The notes: generated by a model not told the origin, from the letters alone. A DNA stretch of 55,518 nt from Desulfocapsaceae bacterium (GCA_030065655.1 JASJDT010000016.1:1-55518), one strand, 5' to 3'. Counted from the stretch's first letter, positions 1-9,273 are shown. Program-made: numbers and translations.

Positions 1-108
1 GGGTACCGTCTTCTCGGGCGTCGTTTTGCCGAAGAGGCGATCGAGCTGATCAATTTGCGAAAAAAGGTCAGTCGCACCGATATCGAGGAGGTCGTCACTG
101 AACAATAG
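1..108 (+). CDS. C-terminal end of an unidentified protein (5' truncated)
   Basis: Frame 1 is open from the first base to a TAG stop at 106-108, giving 35 residues that begin GYRLLGRRFAEEA and end in VVTEQ. The piece is charged and probably helical. I do not recognise the family. It runs in the same direction as the broken kinase that follows after about 200 bp, so it could be an upstream signalling gene, but nothing proves it. The body of the gene lies outside the window. Confidence 0.5.
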   Translation, partial: GYRLLGRRFAEEAIELINLRKKVSRTDIEEVVTEQ

Positions 109-314
109 GTACCTTCGTTCTTTTCTCCAATCCAGTAGTTCAACTTTGAAATCATCTACCTCAAGACCACAGCAAATCGCTGGGAGTACTACAGACCTTT
201 GTTCTAGATTACAGAGAGATATAGACGATTAGTCATTCCAGACATATCTTTTCTATAAATTACCTGGACAGCTGAAATTTCAAATTCACTGGTAAAGAGG
301 TTGAACAATCCTTT

Positions 315-1495
315 ATGCTGACAATTCTTGCAAAAGCACTCAGTCAGATCGACCTTGATGGGGAAACGGATAAACTCATCTGCGAGATACTGAGAGGGTT
401 GAGTAAGGCATTAAATGCTTCTTCTTCAACATTCTGGCTCTACGATAAAGTAACGGGGTATCTCTCTCTGCAAATGAAATGACCTGTATCAATGATGGTG
501 GTAAGCAAGACATTATCAGAGACCTGCCGGAAGCACATTTTCCCACAAACTTCCCGGTAAAGCAGTACAGAACCACACGCAAGCTTTACTTTGGAGGGAG
601 ACCTTTTGTGCAGGTGATTGACCCGGAGGACGAAGATTTGCGGGATCATGGTGCCTGGCTGCAATCGTTGGGGGTGAAAGCTGTTTTGCAGCTGCCCGTT
701 ATCTTCGAGAGAAATTTTGTCGGTTGGATCCCAGTCCACAGTAATATTTCTCGAGAACCCTGGAGTGAAGCGGATATCCACCAGGCTAATCAGATGGCCA
801 ATGAACTTGCCATTGGTCTGCGGATAAAAGAATTGGCGGACCAGGCTAGAGAGTCAGCAATTTTGAAGGAGCGAGCGGAATTTGCCCGCGAGATTCACGA
901 CACCCTGGCCCAGGACTTCCTGGGTATTCTGATTCAACTTGAGGTGGCGGAGGAGTTGTGCGGCAAGGATGAAGAAGGTTTCAGGGAGCAATTAGCACGC
1001 CTGAATCATCTGGCAAAACAGGGGCTGCAGGAGGCCAGGCGATCGATACGTTCATTACGCTCACCGGAGATATTGAGCGATAATCTTGTGGCAATGATCA
1101 AAAGAGATATTAAAACCAACTTGCAGAATGTTCCCATTTTTGTAGAAGAAAGCACCCCTTTCCCTGATATCGTCAATGACGCCAAGTATGAAATATATCG
1201 TATCGTTTCGGAAGCACTGGCAAATGCAGTGCGACACGCAGATGCGCAGGAGATAGTGGTGATGTTCACGGCTGCCCCGAATTTGTCAATCCAGATTCGT
1301 GATGATGGCATTGGCATACCCAGTATCGCGCAAGATTCGCAGTGTCATGGGATGGAAATTATGCATGAGCGAGCCCACAAAATTGGCGCCGAAATCAGTA
1401 TAGACACTTATGCAAAGTCCGGAACCACTGTCAATGTAGCAATTCCGCCGACTTTGGCATTGTATAGAGATGAGGGAAACCGTGGAAGAGATTAA
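315..1495 (+). pseudogene. GAF-domain NarL/LiaS-type sensor histidine kinase, frameshifted
   Basis: The gene starts at ATG 315 (AGAGG about 14 nt upstream) and reads a GAF-domain N-terminus up to ...GYLSLQMK, then hits TGA at 480-482. The rest of the GAF domain, a coiled linker and the kinase core continue in another frame from about 479. The break coincides with a perfect 5-bp tandem duplication, AAATG at 472-476 and again at 477-481. Deleting one copy rejoins the protein as ...LSLQMTCINDGG. Downstream, the HisKA_3 motif AREIHDTLAQ (phospho-His), the N-box EALANAVRHAD and the G-box DDGIGI are intact. A shortened cytosolic kinase could still be made from ATG 479, but no good ribosome site precedes it. 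It overlaps its response regulator. No membrane segment is seen, so the ancestral protein was a soluble sensor. Confidence 0.8.
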
Positions 1496-2108
1496 AATAT
1501 TACTTGTTGATGACCACACCATTGTTCGGGAAGGTTTGCGTATGCTTATCGAACTTCAGGATGATATGCTCGTGGTTGGCGAGGCGGCGAATGGCGCTGA
1601 AGCGATCACCTGTTACCGGAAAATGACTCCAGATGTAACTCTCCTGGATTTGATGCTCCCGGATATGTGCGGTGTGGATGTCCTGAAAAAAATACGTCAT
1701 TTCGATCCGGAAGCTTCTATTGCGATTTTAACGACATTTCAGCGAGAAGAGGATATTTATCTGGCCCTGAAGTCTGGCGCTCGCGGGTATTTACTGAAAG
1801 ATTCTCCAAAAAGCGAGCTGTTTGAGGCGATCCGAAAAATTAAAGATGGAGAACATTACATTCCTCCCGGGATAGCAAGCAAACTGGCCGCCTATGTCAG
1901 TGAGTCCAGCCTTACCACCAGAGAGCTGGAAATTTTGGCCCTGATCTCGGAAGGATATGCCAATAAAGAAATTGCCGCCAAAATGTACATCACCGAGGGA
2001 ACGGTAAAGACCCATGTCAATCACATACTCCATAAGTTTTCAGTCAAGAGCAGGACGAAGGCTGTCAAAATCGCTTATGACAGAGGGTTGTTGAGAAACA
2101 GTCCGTGA
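1482..2108 (+). CDS. NarL/LuxR-family response regulator
   Basis: DNA-binding regulator paired with the preceding kinase. The N-terminal receiver has the acidic pair DDH near residue 10, the phospho-acceptor Asp in LLDLMLPD and a conserved Lys in LLKDSPKS. The C-terminal 65 residues are a LuxR HTH (LTTREIEI-like start, GYANKEIAAKM, EGTVKTHVNHIL). I chose GTG 1482 because GAGGG at 1472-1476 sits 5 nt upstream; ATG 1470 is in frame but lacks a good site. The start lies inside the 3' end of the kinase reading frame, a typical coupled pair. With the kinase disrupted, this regulator may be orphaned or served by another kinase. Confidence 0.9.
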   Translation: MEEIKILLVDDHTIVREGLRMLIELQDDMLVVGEAANGAEAITCYRKMTPDVTLLDLMLPDMCGVDVLKKIRHFDPEASIAILTTFQREEDIYLALKSGARGYLLKDSPKSELFEAIRKIKDGEHYIPPGIASKLAAYVSESSLTTRELEILALISEGYANKEIAAKMYITEGTVKTHVNHILHKFSVKSRTKAVKIAYDRGLLRNSP

Positions 2109-2362
2109 AGTTGAATTTATCCAACGTGTAGAAGTCCACACTGAATCTGGCCCAATTCCTTTTCAACGTTCATCTTGATCAGACTATCGCCTTCTAAAGA
2201 TAGTCATCGAGAAGATTAAATATGAGATAGCTTTTTTAAAAGAATTCTGGTGACATGTTACCGTTTTTGTTAAAGAGGATATGTTTTTCAAAATAGTATT
2301 ATGTCCCCTGATTATCCCCAAATTAGATTCCGTAATTTACCAAGATTGACCTGTGTTTAATT

Positions 2363-2391
2363 TAAAAACCCCGCCAATGAGAGAGGGTTTT
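2363..2391 (-). terminator. Terminator after the aldo/keto reductase
   Basis: An AAAACCC/GGGTTTT stem encloses a loop of about 13 nt and is flanked by A and T runs on both sides. It lies directly beyond the TAA of the minus-strand aldo/keto reductase and could work in both directions. The rest of 2109-2362 is AT-rich. Its only structure is a 7-bp stem (GACTATC 2182-2188 / GATAGTC 2199-2205) without a T-run. Confidence 0.6.
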
Positions 2392-3570
2392 TTAAACATC
2401 CGGAGCTTCAACATAAGACCAATTTGCGACAAGCTCAGGAGCGCGCCCACCTTTGATGGTGATTTTGCTGAGTTCGGAATTGAACTCGGCCAGCTCGTTG
2501 CGCGAAATCTTGATATTAGCGGCGTCGATATTTTGTTTCAAGTGCGTGATTTGCGTAGTGCCGGGGATTGGCACCATATCTTCACGTTGCTCAAGCAACC
2601 ATTTGAGCGCAATCTGTCCAGGCTTGGCATTTTTGCGTTTCGCCCATTTTTGAGCAAGCGCGATCACAGCCATATTGGATTTTCTGTTATCTTCATCCAT
2701 ACGCGTTGTGAGTGCACGAAAATCACCCGGTGCAAAACTTGTTTCCTGATCAATCGCGCCTGTTAAAAAGCCATAACCAAGGGGAGAGAACGGAACAAAG
2801 CCGACGCCAAGCTCTTCCGTGAGCGGGATGATGTCTTTTTCTGCACCACGATACAACATTGAATATTCATTCTGAACGGCAGCCACAGGCAAGATTTCAT
2901 GGGCCTTACGCAATGTTTTTGGCCCCATTTCTGAGAGTCCCCAATGCAGAACTTTACCTTCATTCATAAGGTCTTGAACAACGCCTGCGACATCGGCAAT
3001 GGGGACATTTGGATCAACGCGATGCTGATAAAGCAAATCCACACGATCTGTTTTAAGGCGCTTGAGCGACCCTTCCACGGCTATACGGATAGAGGCCGGT
3101 TTACTATTAACAGTAAAATCCCATACACCTGTTTGTGGATCGACACCGAAACCAAACTTGGTCGTCACTTGGATGTTGTTTCTGAAAGGTGCCATTGCTT
3201 CACCCAAAATTTCTTCACAATGAAACGGACCATAAACTTCCGCACAATCAAAGAATGTCACGCCATGATCATAGGCTGTGCGGATCAGTTTGATCATATC
3301 ATCACGATCAGGAACGATTGTATGGAACGTGCGATGCATATTCTGAACACCCAAGCCTAATTCAGACACTTCCAAATTACCAAGCATTCTACGCCCAGGT
3401 GGGGCGATGGGGCGTTCTTTATTGCTGCTTTGTGTTGCAGATGCTACAGCTTGTCCTGGGCCAAGCACAACTGCTGCGGCTGCAACCGCAGGAATGCCAA
3501 TAAGCAAATCACGGCGTTGCTGATCAATCTCTTTTTGTTCTATATCAGTGTTCTTTGTATCATCTGTCAT
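2392..3570 (-). CDS. Aldo/keto reductase with Tat-type signal
   Basis: NAD(P)H-dependent carbonyl reductase of the aldo/keto reductase superfamily, about 392 residues. The catalytic tetrad is visible: Asp and Tyr in FFDCAEVYGP, Lys in VTTKFGFG and His in LLYQHRVDP. The C-terminal cofactor region has GQIALKWLL and VPIPGTT. The N-terminus carries RRDLLIGIPAVAAAAVV, which looks like a twin-arginine signal and is unusual for this family. I chose ATG 3570, preceded by AAGGAAAG; a longer frame from 3621 has no ribosome site. It follows the SnoaL-like gene by 25 bp, so the two are probably one transcript. Substrate unknown. Confidence 0.88.
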   Translation of the reverse strand: MTDDTKNTDIEQKEIDQQRRDLLIGIPAVAAAAVVLGPGQAVASATQSSNKERPIAPPGRRMLGNLEVSELGLGVQNMHRTFHTIVPDRDDMIKLIRTAYDHGVTFFDCAEVYGPFHCEEILGEAMAPFRNNIQVTTKFGFGVDPQTGVWDFTVNSKPASIRIAVEGSLKRLKTDRVDLLYQHRVDPNVPIADVAGVVQDLMNEGKVLHWGLSEMGPKTLRKAHEILPVAAVQNEYSMLYRGAEKDIIPLTEELGVGFVPFSPLGYGFLTGAIDQETSFAPGDFRALTTRMDEDNRKSNMAVIALAQKWAKRKNAKPGQIALKWLLEQREDMVPIPGTTQITHLKQNIDAANIKISRNELAEFNSELSKITIKGGRAPELVANWSYVEAPDV

Positions 3571-3595
3571 GGTAATAATCTTTCCTTTAGTTTTA

Positions 3596-4165
3596 TTATT
3601 CCCCTGGTGTATTACGGACAAATTTGCTACCGCGCTCTGTGAGGGCGTTAAAACTCATAGCATTAATGCGCCAGCCTTCTGCTGTGCGTACAAAACCATG
3701 CTCATACGTTCCCCACACTTCCCATAGCGGATTTCCGCCATTTTCTGGCGCCGCGCCGCGCTCCATTTTGTTCCAAGCATAGCCGTGACTTGTCATGGTC
3801 GCATTATTTGCATCTTGAAAAGTGATGCGGTGGTTGCTGCGCATGTGAAATGAGCTTTTATCGCCTTTAAGATTGGCAGACCAACCGCTGATCAGATCGT
3901 CTGATGCAATGTTTGCAGGCTCACCACCCACTAAAGATGTAAAATCTACCTCAATTTGATCGGTAAAAAGACTGCGTGCAAGTGCCCAGTCCTTGGCGTC
4001 AACGGCGGAATCAAGCGTGTCTGCAATACGGATTATATCGCTATGAGCGACAACATTTTCAGCCGTAATTGGTGTTCCAGCAGTTGTAGAATCAGCCTTT
4101 GCGGGAGTCGACAAAGTCAAAGCGATGATCACAAACGCTAAAGCATACTTTAAAGTATAGATCAT
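3596..4165 (-). CDS. Exported SnoaL/NTF2-like protein
   Basis: A 189-residue protein with a clear Sec signal (hydrophobic FVIIALTLST, cleavage near PAKA-DS). The mature part has the cone-shaped SnoaL/NTF2-like pattern: DTLDSAVDAKDWALARSLF, then DQIEVDFTSL, then a core strand FHMRSNHRITF. Members of this fold include small ring cyclases, dehydratases and many proteins of unknown role, so the reaction cannot be named. First gene of a two-gene unit with the aldo/keto reductase. Both carry export signals, suggesting they act on the same compound in the periplasm (inference). Confidence 0.8.
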   Translation of the reverse strand: MIYTLKYALAFVIIALTLSTPAKADSTTAGTPITAENVVAHSDIIRIADTLDSAVDAKDWALARSLFTDQIEVDFTSLVGGEPANIASDDLISGWSANLKGDKSSFHMRSNHRITFQDANNATMTSHGYAWNKMERGAAPENGGNPLWEVWGTYEHGFVRTAEGWRINAMSFNALTERGSKFVRNTPGE

Positions 4166-4882
4166 GATATTTCTCCCAATTATAATTACTTTGATTAGTT
4201 AGGATGGTAAACACGAATAACAATCCAGTCAATTCGTACTGTTTGTTGCTTTTTGCAAGGGTTGCGCCGGAAGGGGCAAGGGCTGTTCGTTCAAAAATAC
4301 AGCCCTGGACTTTGGAATTGGATCAACGCTAGTTATCCAATCCATACATGCGACTACATTGCTAGGAATTTCCGGGGGCCATAATACCGTTTTTCTGAAA
4401 TTACAATCTTCCACTGAAGCCTAACAATATTAATGGCATTGTTGCGATCGAAATGAGATACCGAAGGGCAATATAAAGCGAGCGCTCAGAACGTCAGGTT
4501 GAGACGTTTCTTGAGAAGTTGAACCGGCTAAGCACAGAAAATTCTGATAATTTAACACCCTATTGTCTGACACTAAAAAGTCGTGACGATGAATCATGTC
4601 AGATCACATTTCCATTTCTCTATCTAAAGATAGATATTTTTATCATTCATAATGGGTAGTCAGAAGTAGTTCTTTTAGCATACCCCAAAACACACCTTTC
4701 CATAACTATCTTTTGCAGGAACCCTTCATATCTTTTTGATAGGCATTACCAAAGTCTATCAGCTAAAAATCTTCTTTGTAATGCAAATTTACGATATTTC
4801 TAAGTTTATTTTTTAGGGCTTTAATAGCAGTGTTAATCAAACGGTTAAATGAGTTTGTTATATCCCATGCGGAGAATTGCTC
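4166..4882. other. Intergenic region between divergent transcripts
   Basis: About 700 bp without a convincing gene. It must hold the promoters of the minus-strand SnoaL gene and the plus-strand ABM cluster. A short palindrome CTATC-TAAA-GATAG lies near 4620. Around 4490-4650 one plus-strand frame stays open for some 50 codons but has no start codon, ribosome site or recognisable family. It may be decayed coding sequence or chance. Confidence 0.4.
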
Positions 4883-5425
4883 ATGGAAGAAAATATTCAT
4901 GTTGCCATTACCAGAACGGTAAAAGCTGGATTTGAGGAACCATTTGAGCAGGCTATCCAGGATTTCTTTGCCAAAACCATGGGCCTGCAAGGCTCCCTGG
5001 GAGTGCAGCTTATCCGACCGGTTCCCGGTTCCGGAAATAATTCCTATGGAATCCTTCGCTCTTTTAAAAGTGAAAAAGATCGTCAGGCATTCTACGCGTC
5101 AGCAGCCTTTATGGAATGGGAGAAGGTGGTAGAACCAATGGTGGAGGGCGAATACACCAGGAAGGATCTGCACGGTCTGGAGGCATTCTTTTCCGATCCT
5201 AACACAATTCGTCATCCGCCGAAATGGAAGATGGCGTTTGTCACCTGGTTAGGAGTCTGGCCCACCGTTTTTGCAGTGACCCAATTACTCTCGCCTCATT
5301 TAAGCCTGCCTGTTTTGGCTGCTACAGGTGTGGATACATTTGTTGTTGTGGTAATCCTCTCCTGGGCTGTCATGCCACTGCTCACCAAAATAATGCGGCC
5401 TTGGCTCCGGTCGAAATCAACCTAG
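4883..5425 (+). CDS. ABM-domain protein with two C-terminal membrane segments
   Basis: Residues 1-100 form an antibiotic-biosynthesis-monooxygenase-like ferredoxin fold (ITRTVKAGFEEPFEQ, then SYGILRSFKSEKDRQAFY, then FMEWEKVVEPMV). The C-terminal third has two hydrophobic helices (WLGVWPTVFAVTQLL and TFVVVVILSWAVMPLL) and a basic tail, so it is anchored in the inner membrane. ATG 4883 is chosen because GGAG at 4871-4874 lies 8 nt upstream; the in-frame TTG 4877 is too close. It opens the hydrolase cluster, 22 bp before the first amidohydrolase. ABM domains with membrane anchors occur widely, but the substrate is not known. Confidence 0.85.
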   Translation: MEENIHVAITRTVKAGFEEPFEQAIQDFFAKTMGLQGSLGVQLIRPVPGSGNNSYGILRSFKSEKDRQAFYASAAFMEWEKVVEPMVEGEYTRKDLHGLEAFFSDPNTIRHPPKWKMAFVTWLGVWPTVFAVTQLLSPHLSLPVLAATGVDTFVVVVILSWAVMPLLTKIMRPWLRSKST

Positions 5426-5447
5426 ATAATAAGAGACGGAGGAGAAG

Positions 5448-7259
5448 ATGACCTCAGAACTATTTTTATATAACGGCAAAGTAACCACCCTCGATACAAC
5501 GCATCCCGAGGTGAGTGCGCTACATATAGTGGATAACAGGGTCGCTGCTACAGGGACAGATGATGAAATCCTCAGCAAAGCTCCACCGGACGGTATTCGT
5601 ATTGACCTCAACAACCGAAGGGTGATTCCCGGTTTAAATGATTCTCACCTGCATGTCATTCGTGCGGGTCTTTTTTTTAACCTTGAACTGCGTTGGGATG
5701 GGGTGCCGACTCTTTCCCAGGCGCTTGACCAACTCAAACTCCAGGCTGAAAGGACTCCTCCACCGCAATGGGTGAGAGTGATCGGTGGCTGGAACGAGTT
5801 TCAGTTTGCCGAAGGGCGCCTGCCAAGTCTTGATGAAATCAACGCGGCCGCTCCCGATACCCCGGTATTCGTTCTCCATCTTTATGACTGTGCCCTCCTA
5901 AACAGGGCAGCCCTGCGCGTGCTCGGTATTGATCAGAATAGTCCAAATCCTCCGGGAGGTCTCATTGCCAGGGATGCATCGGGCAAGCCAACGGGCCTCT
6001 TCATTGCCGAACCAAACGCCTTTATCCTCTATTCAACCATTGCTCAGGCACCGAAGCTTTCTTTTGCTGATCAGCTTAATTCAACACGTCACTATCTGCG
6101 GGAACTGAATCGTTTTGGCATAACCAGCGCCTCGGATGCTGGAGGTGGCGGCCAGAACTACCCCGAGGATTATGGCGTGGTAAAACAGCTTGCGGAAAAC
6201 GATCAGTTGACGCTGAGAATTGCCTATAGCCTTTTTGCCCAGAAACCTGGGGAAGAGCTGAGCGATTACGAGAGATGGATAGCCATGACTCATCCCGGTG
6301 ATGGCGATGAGATGCTGCGAGTTAACGGGGCCGGGGAAAACCTGGTGTGGAGTGCGGCGGATTTTGAAAACTTCCTCCAACCCAGACCGGAACTGGCTCC
6401 GATAATGGAAAGTGAACTTGAGACCATTATCAGAAATCTCGCCAAGGCAAATTGGCCCTGGCGGATTCATGCCACCTATGATGAGACGATAAACAGATTT
6501 CTTAATATTTTTGAGCGGGTTCATCGGGATATACCGATTGATAAACTGCGCTGGTTCATCGACCACGCCGAGACGGTGAGTAAAAAGAATCTGGAGCGGA
6601 TTCAGGCTCTTGGAGGTGGTGTGGCTATCCAGCACCGTATGGCGTATCAGGGCGAATATTTCATCAGAAGGTATGGGGTCAAGGCAGTTCAGTCCAGACC
6701 ACCACTCAAGGCCATGCTGGAGATGGGCCTGCCGATCGGGGGCGGTACGGATGGAACGCGGGTTGCCAGCTATCATCCCTGGACCTGCTTGTGGTGGCTG
6801 GTTTCTGGGAAAACGGTGGGAGGCACTGAAATTAATGCGCCGGAGCTCAGACTGGAAAGAGAGCAGGCCCTGAGGCTGTGGACTGTCGGCAGTGCCTGGT
6901 TCAGTGGGGAGGATGAAAAAAAAGGCAGCCTCTCCGCGGGTAAACTTGCTGATTTTGCGGTGCTCTCCGATGATTATTTTGCTGTTCAGCAAGATGAGAT
7001 TCGCAACCTTGAGAGCGTGCTTACCGTAGTGGACGGGAAGGTGGTTCATGCCAATGCAGAGTATGCGAAATATAATCCCGAATTACCACCTGTCAGTCCT
7101 GACTGGTCACCAGTGAACAAATTTGGTGGTTACCACAACGAGAAAAAACATGACCATGCAGACCATCACCATAGCCATGATCATGGACCTGGGCATCAGC
7201 ACTGGATTCTTGGCGCCGATGGCAGGTCCTGGCAGTCAGGTTGCGGCTGTAATGTTTAA
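5448..7259 (+). CDS. YtcJ-type amidohydrolase (Amidohydro_3) with His-rich tail
   Basis: Metal-dependent hydrolase of 603 residues. It has the metal-binding HxH in NDSHLHV, later His in the IDHAE motif and the Asp in GGGTDGTR. An N-terminal strand LYNGKVTTLD and a C-terminal SAGKLADFAVL complete the composite beta-sandwich typical of amidohydrolases. No signal peptide, so it is probably cytosolic. The last 40 residues are a metal-binding tail with more than ten His and a terminal CGC that its paralogue at 9556 lacks. GGAGGAG lies 5 nt before ATG 5448. Family members hydrolyse amide, formamide or similar C-N bonds; the exact substrate cannot be read from sequence. Confidence 0.9.
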   Translation: MTSELFLYNGKVTTLDTTHPEVSALHIVDNRVAATGTDDEILSKAPPDGIRIDLNNRRVIPGLNDSHLHVIRAGLFFNLELRWDGVPTLSQALDQLKLQAERTPPPQWVRVIGGWNEFQFAEGRLPSLDEINAAAPDTPVFVLHLYDCALLNRAALRVLGIDQNSPNPPGGLIARDASGKPTGLFIAEPNAFILYSTIAQAPKLSFADQLNSTRHYLRELNRFGITSASDAGGGGQNYPEDYGVVKQLAENDQLTLRIAYSLFAQKPGEELSDYERWIAMTHPGDGDEMLRVNGAGENLVWSAADFENFLQPRPELAPIMESELETIIRNLAKANWPWRIHATYDETINRFLNIFERVHRDIPIDKLRWFIDHAETVSKKNLERIQALGGGVAIQHRMAYQGEYFIRRYGVKAVQSRPPLKAMLEMGLPIGGGTDGTRVASYHPWTCLWWLVSGKTVGGTEINAPELRLEREQALRLWTVGSAWFSGEDEKKGSLSAGKLADFAVLSDDYFAVQQDEIRNLESVLTVVDGKVVHANAEYAKYNPELPPVSPDWSPVNKFGGYHNEKKHDHADHHHSHDHGPGHQHWILGADGRSWQSGCGCNV

Positions 7260-7372
7260 CTTCCGGCGCCTGGTCGTTTATGTGACTTAGCCCGACCTAT
7301 TCCGTTGCTGAAGAAACTTAAAGTAGTCTATCTCATCCCAACTCTATCATAAAAAAAACAGGAGAACTAAAA

Positions 7373-8056
7373 ATGAGCAAAAGTAAATTAGAAGTTCTGA
7401 CCCCCAGTAATTCTCAGTTGATTTTTATTGATCAGCAGCCACAGATGGCCTTTGGTGTGCAGAGCATCGATCGCCAGGCTCTAAAAAACAACGTTGTGGG
7501 TTTGGCAAAGGCTGCAAAGATTTTCAACATCCCCACAATCATTACTACAGTTGAAACCGAGAGTTTCTCAGGGCATACCTATCCTGAGTTGCTTGATGTA
7601 TTCCCGGATGCGCCATTATTGGAACGCACTTCAATGAACTCATGGGATGATCAGAAGGTGCGTGATGCACTGTCCAGGAATAATCGAAAAAAGATAATCG
7701 TATCAGGGTTATGGACGGAGGTGTGTAACTGTACATTTGCTCTTTCTGCCATGCATGATACTGATTACGAAATATATATGGTCGCAGATGCTTCCGGCGG
7801 AACTTCTGTGGATGCGCACAATTATGCTATGGATAGAATGACCCAAGCCGGGATTGTTCCGGTGACCTGGCAGCAGGTTCTGCTTGAGTGGCAGCGTGAC
7901 TGGGCGCGCAAGGAAACCTATGATGCCGTAATTGCCCTTGTCCAGGAACACAGTGGAGCGTATGGCATGGGTGTTGATTACGCCTATACCATGGTCCATA
8001 AGGCTGGGCCAAGAGGCAGCTTTAAAGGGGAAACACTTCCACCTGAACCAGCCTGA
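7373..8056 (+). CDS. YcaC-like isochorismatase-fold cysteine hydrolase
   Basis: A 227-residue isochorismatase-superfamily protein. The Asp-Lys-Cys triad is present: Asp20 in FIDQQ, Lys106/107 in RKKIIVSG and Cys118 in WTEVCNC, with the usual cis-peptide neighbourhood before it. Start ATG 7373 follows ACAGGAG. It sits between the first amidohydrolase and the lipoprotein gene (2-bp gap). A second YcaC-like protein lies at 28194. Cytosolic. YcaC proteins have no established physiological substrate; an amide or N-carbamoyl compound would fit the amidohydrolase neighbours (inference). Confidence 0.88.
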   Translation: MSKSKLEVLTPSNSQLIFIDQQPQMAFGVQSIDRQALKNNVVGLAKAAKIFNIPTIITTVETESFSGHTYPELLDVFPDAPLLERTSMNSWDDQKVRDALSRNNRKKIIVSGLWTEVCNCTFALSAMHDTDYEIYMVADASGGTSVDAHNYAMDRMTQAGIVPVTWQQVLLEWQRDWARKETYDAVIALVQEHSGAYGMGVDYAYTMVHKAGPRGSFKGETLPPEPA

Positions 8057-8058
8057 TT

Positions 8059-9273
8059 ATGATGAAATCTCACCGCGCAGGTGGGGGATTTACGATTTCG
8101 CACCTGTTACTTCCATGGCTTCTATCTGCAGTGGTGCTGCAAAGTGGATGCGTGCAGCTTGGCCCGGATGCCATGCGGGCATCACGCCTCAGTTATAACG
8201 AGGCTGTCCAGGTGAGCGATCAGCGTGAGCTACTGCTAAACCTGGTCCGTCTGCGCTACACCGAGGCACCTGAGTTTCTGCAGATAAGCGGAATTTCCAC
8301 CCAGATGAATTTTGAGGCAAGTGCGAGTATCGGCGGAGAATTTGGTGAGGTGGAGGAGAGCAACTCAGCCTTTGTGACCCCAGGTGCTATGGTGGGCTAC
8401 TCCGAGTCACCGACAATTACCTTTGTCCCTCGCAGGGATCAGGAATTTACCAGACAACTTGTCGCCCCGGTTGAGCTGGATTCAATCTATCTGTTGACCA
8501 GTTATGGCTGGGGAATCGACCGAGTTCTAATCTTAATTGCGGATGAAATCAATGAAGTAGGCAACATGGCAACGCGGGAATCTGCCTATCCGCCGGTAAC
8601 TGATCAGCAAACATTTCAAGAACTTATCATGCTGCTGCGCCAACTGGCGGCAGAGCGCTTGGTCCGGGTGGAGGTTCAGAGCCGAAGTAGGGTTCTTTCT
8701 GCCAAGATTCCTAACGATTCGGTATCGATTGAAGAGCTGCTCAAACTCTCTGAAGAAGGCTACCAGCTAACGCAAAATGAAGATGAAACAGGCCATGTAC
8801 TCACGAAAGAGTCCAATCATTATGTCATGAGTGTGGGGATGGCAGCGTGGAGGCGGCCTGAACTCATGACTGTCAGCAGGGCGTTGAATATCAAACCGCA
8901 TCAACCATTTTATGAAATTGACGGTAAAGGTACGTCACCGGTGAATGGTCTCAGTATTACCACGCGATCTGTTCTTGGGGTAATGGCATATTTATCGAAC
9001 GCGGTTTCTGTTCCTGAAGAGCATGCAGAGCTGGTGGATGCAACCATGGCGGCAGACCCGGCTTTGCAACAATATTTGAATATCAGGGTGTCCAAAACGC
9101 TCGAGGAAGGCATGTACCTGGCTGTCAGGTATCGGAGCTACTGGTTTTATATCCAGGACATTGATCTTGAGAGCAAACGAACACTTGGTTTGTTGACCTC
9201 GTTGATCCGTCTGTCGATCAGTGCCGGCGGCGCCCATAATGTTCCGGTCTTGACCCTGCCGGTTTCAAGATGA
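8059..9273 (+). CDS. Lipoprotein of unknown function
   Basis: A 404-residue protein with a signal peptide (FTISHLLLPWLLSAVVL) and lipobox LQSGC, so lipidated and probably outer-membrane attached. The mature part is mixed alpha/beta without repeats. Recognisable stretches such as SDQRELLLNLVRLRYTE and YLAVRYRSYWFYIQD suggest a conserved but unnamed family; I cannot assign a reaction. It begins 2 bp after the cysteine hydrolase stop and is likely translationally coupled, which ties it to the hydrolase cluster. About 280 bp without a gene follow before the next amidohydrolase. Confidence 0.8.
   Translation: MMKSHRAGGGFTISHLLLPWLLSAVVLQSGCVQLGPDAMRASRLSYNEAVQVSDQRELLLNLVRLRYTEAPEFLQISGISTQMNFEASASIGGEFGEVEESNSAFVTPGAMVGYSESPTITFVPRRDQEFTRQLVAPVELDSIYLLTSYGWGIDRVLILIADEINEVGNMATRESAYPPVTDQQTFQELIMLLRQLAAERLVRVEVQSRSRVLSAKIPNDSVSIEELLKLSEEGYQLTQNEDETGHVLTKESNHYVMSVGMAAWRRPELMTVSRALNIKPHQPFYEIDGKGTSPVNGLSITTRSVLGVMAYLSNAVSVPEEHAELVDATMAADPALQQYLNIRVSKTLEEGMYLAVRYRSYWFYIQDIDLESKRTLGLLTSLIRLSISAGGAHNVPVLTLPVSR

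Noticed and set aside
6081-7049. 322-codon minus-strand frame inside the first amidohydrolase
   Set aside because: It lies opposite a well-supported gene with intact family motifs, has no recognisable domain and no ribosome site. It is a by-product of codon use.
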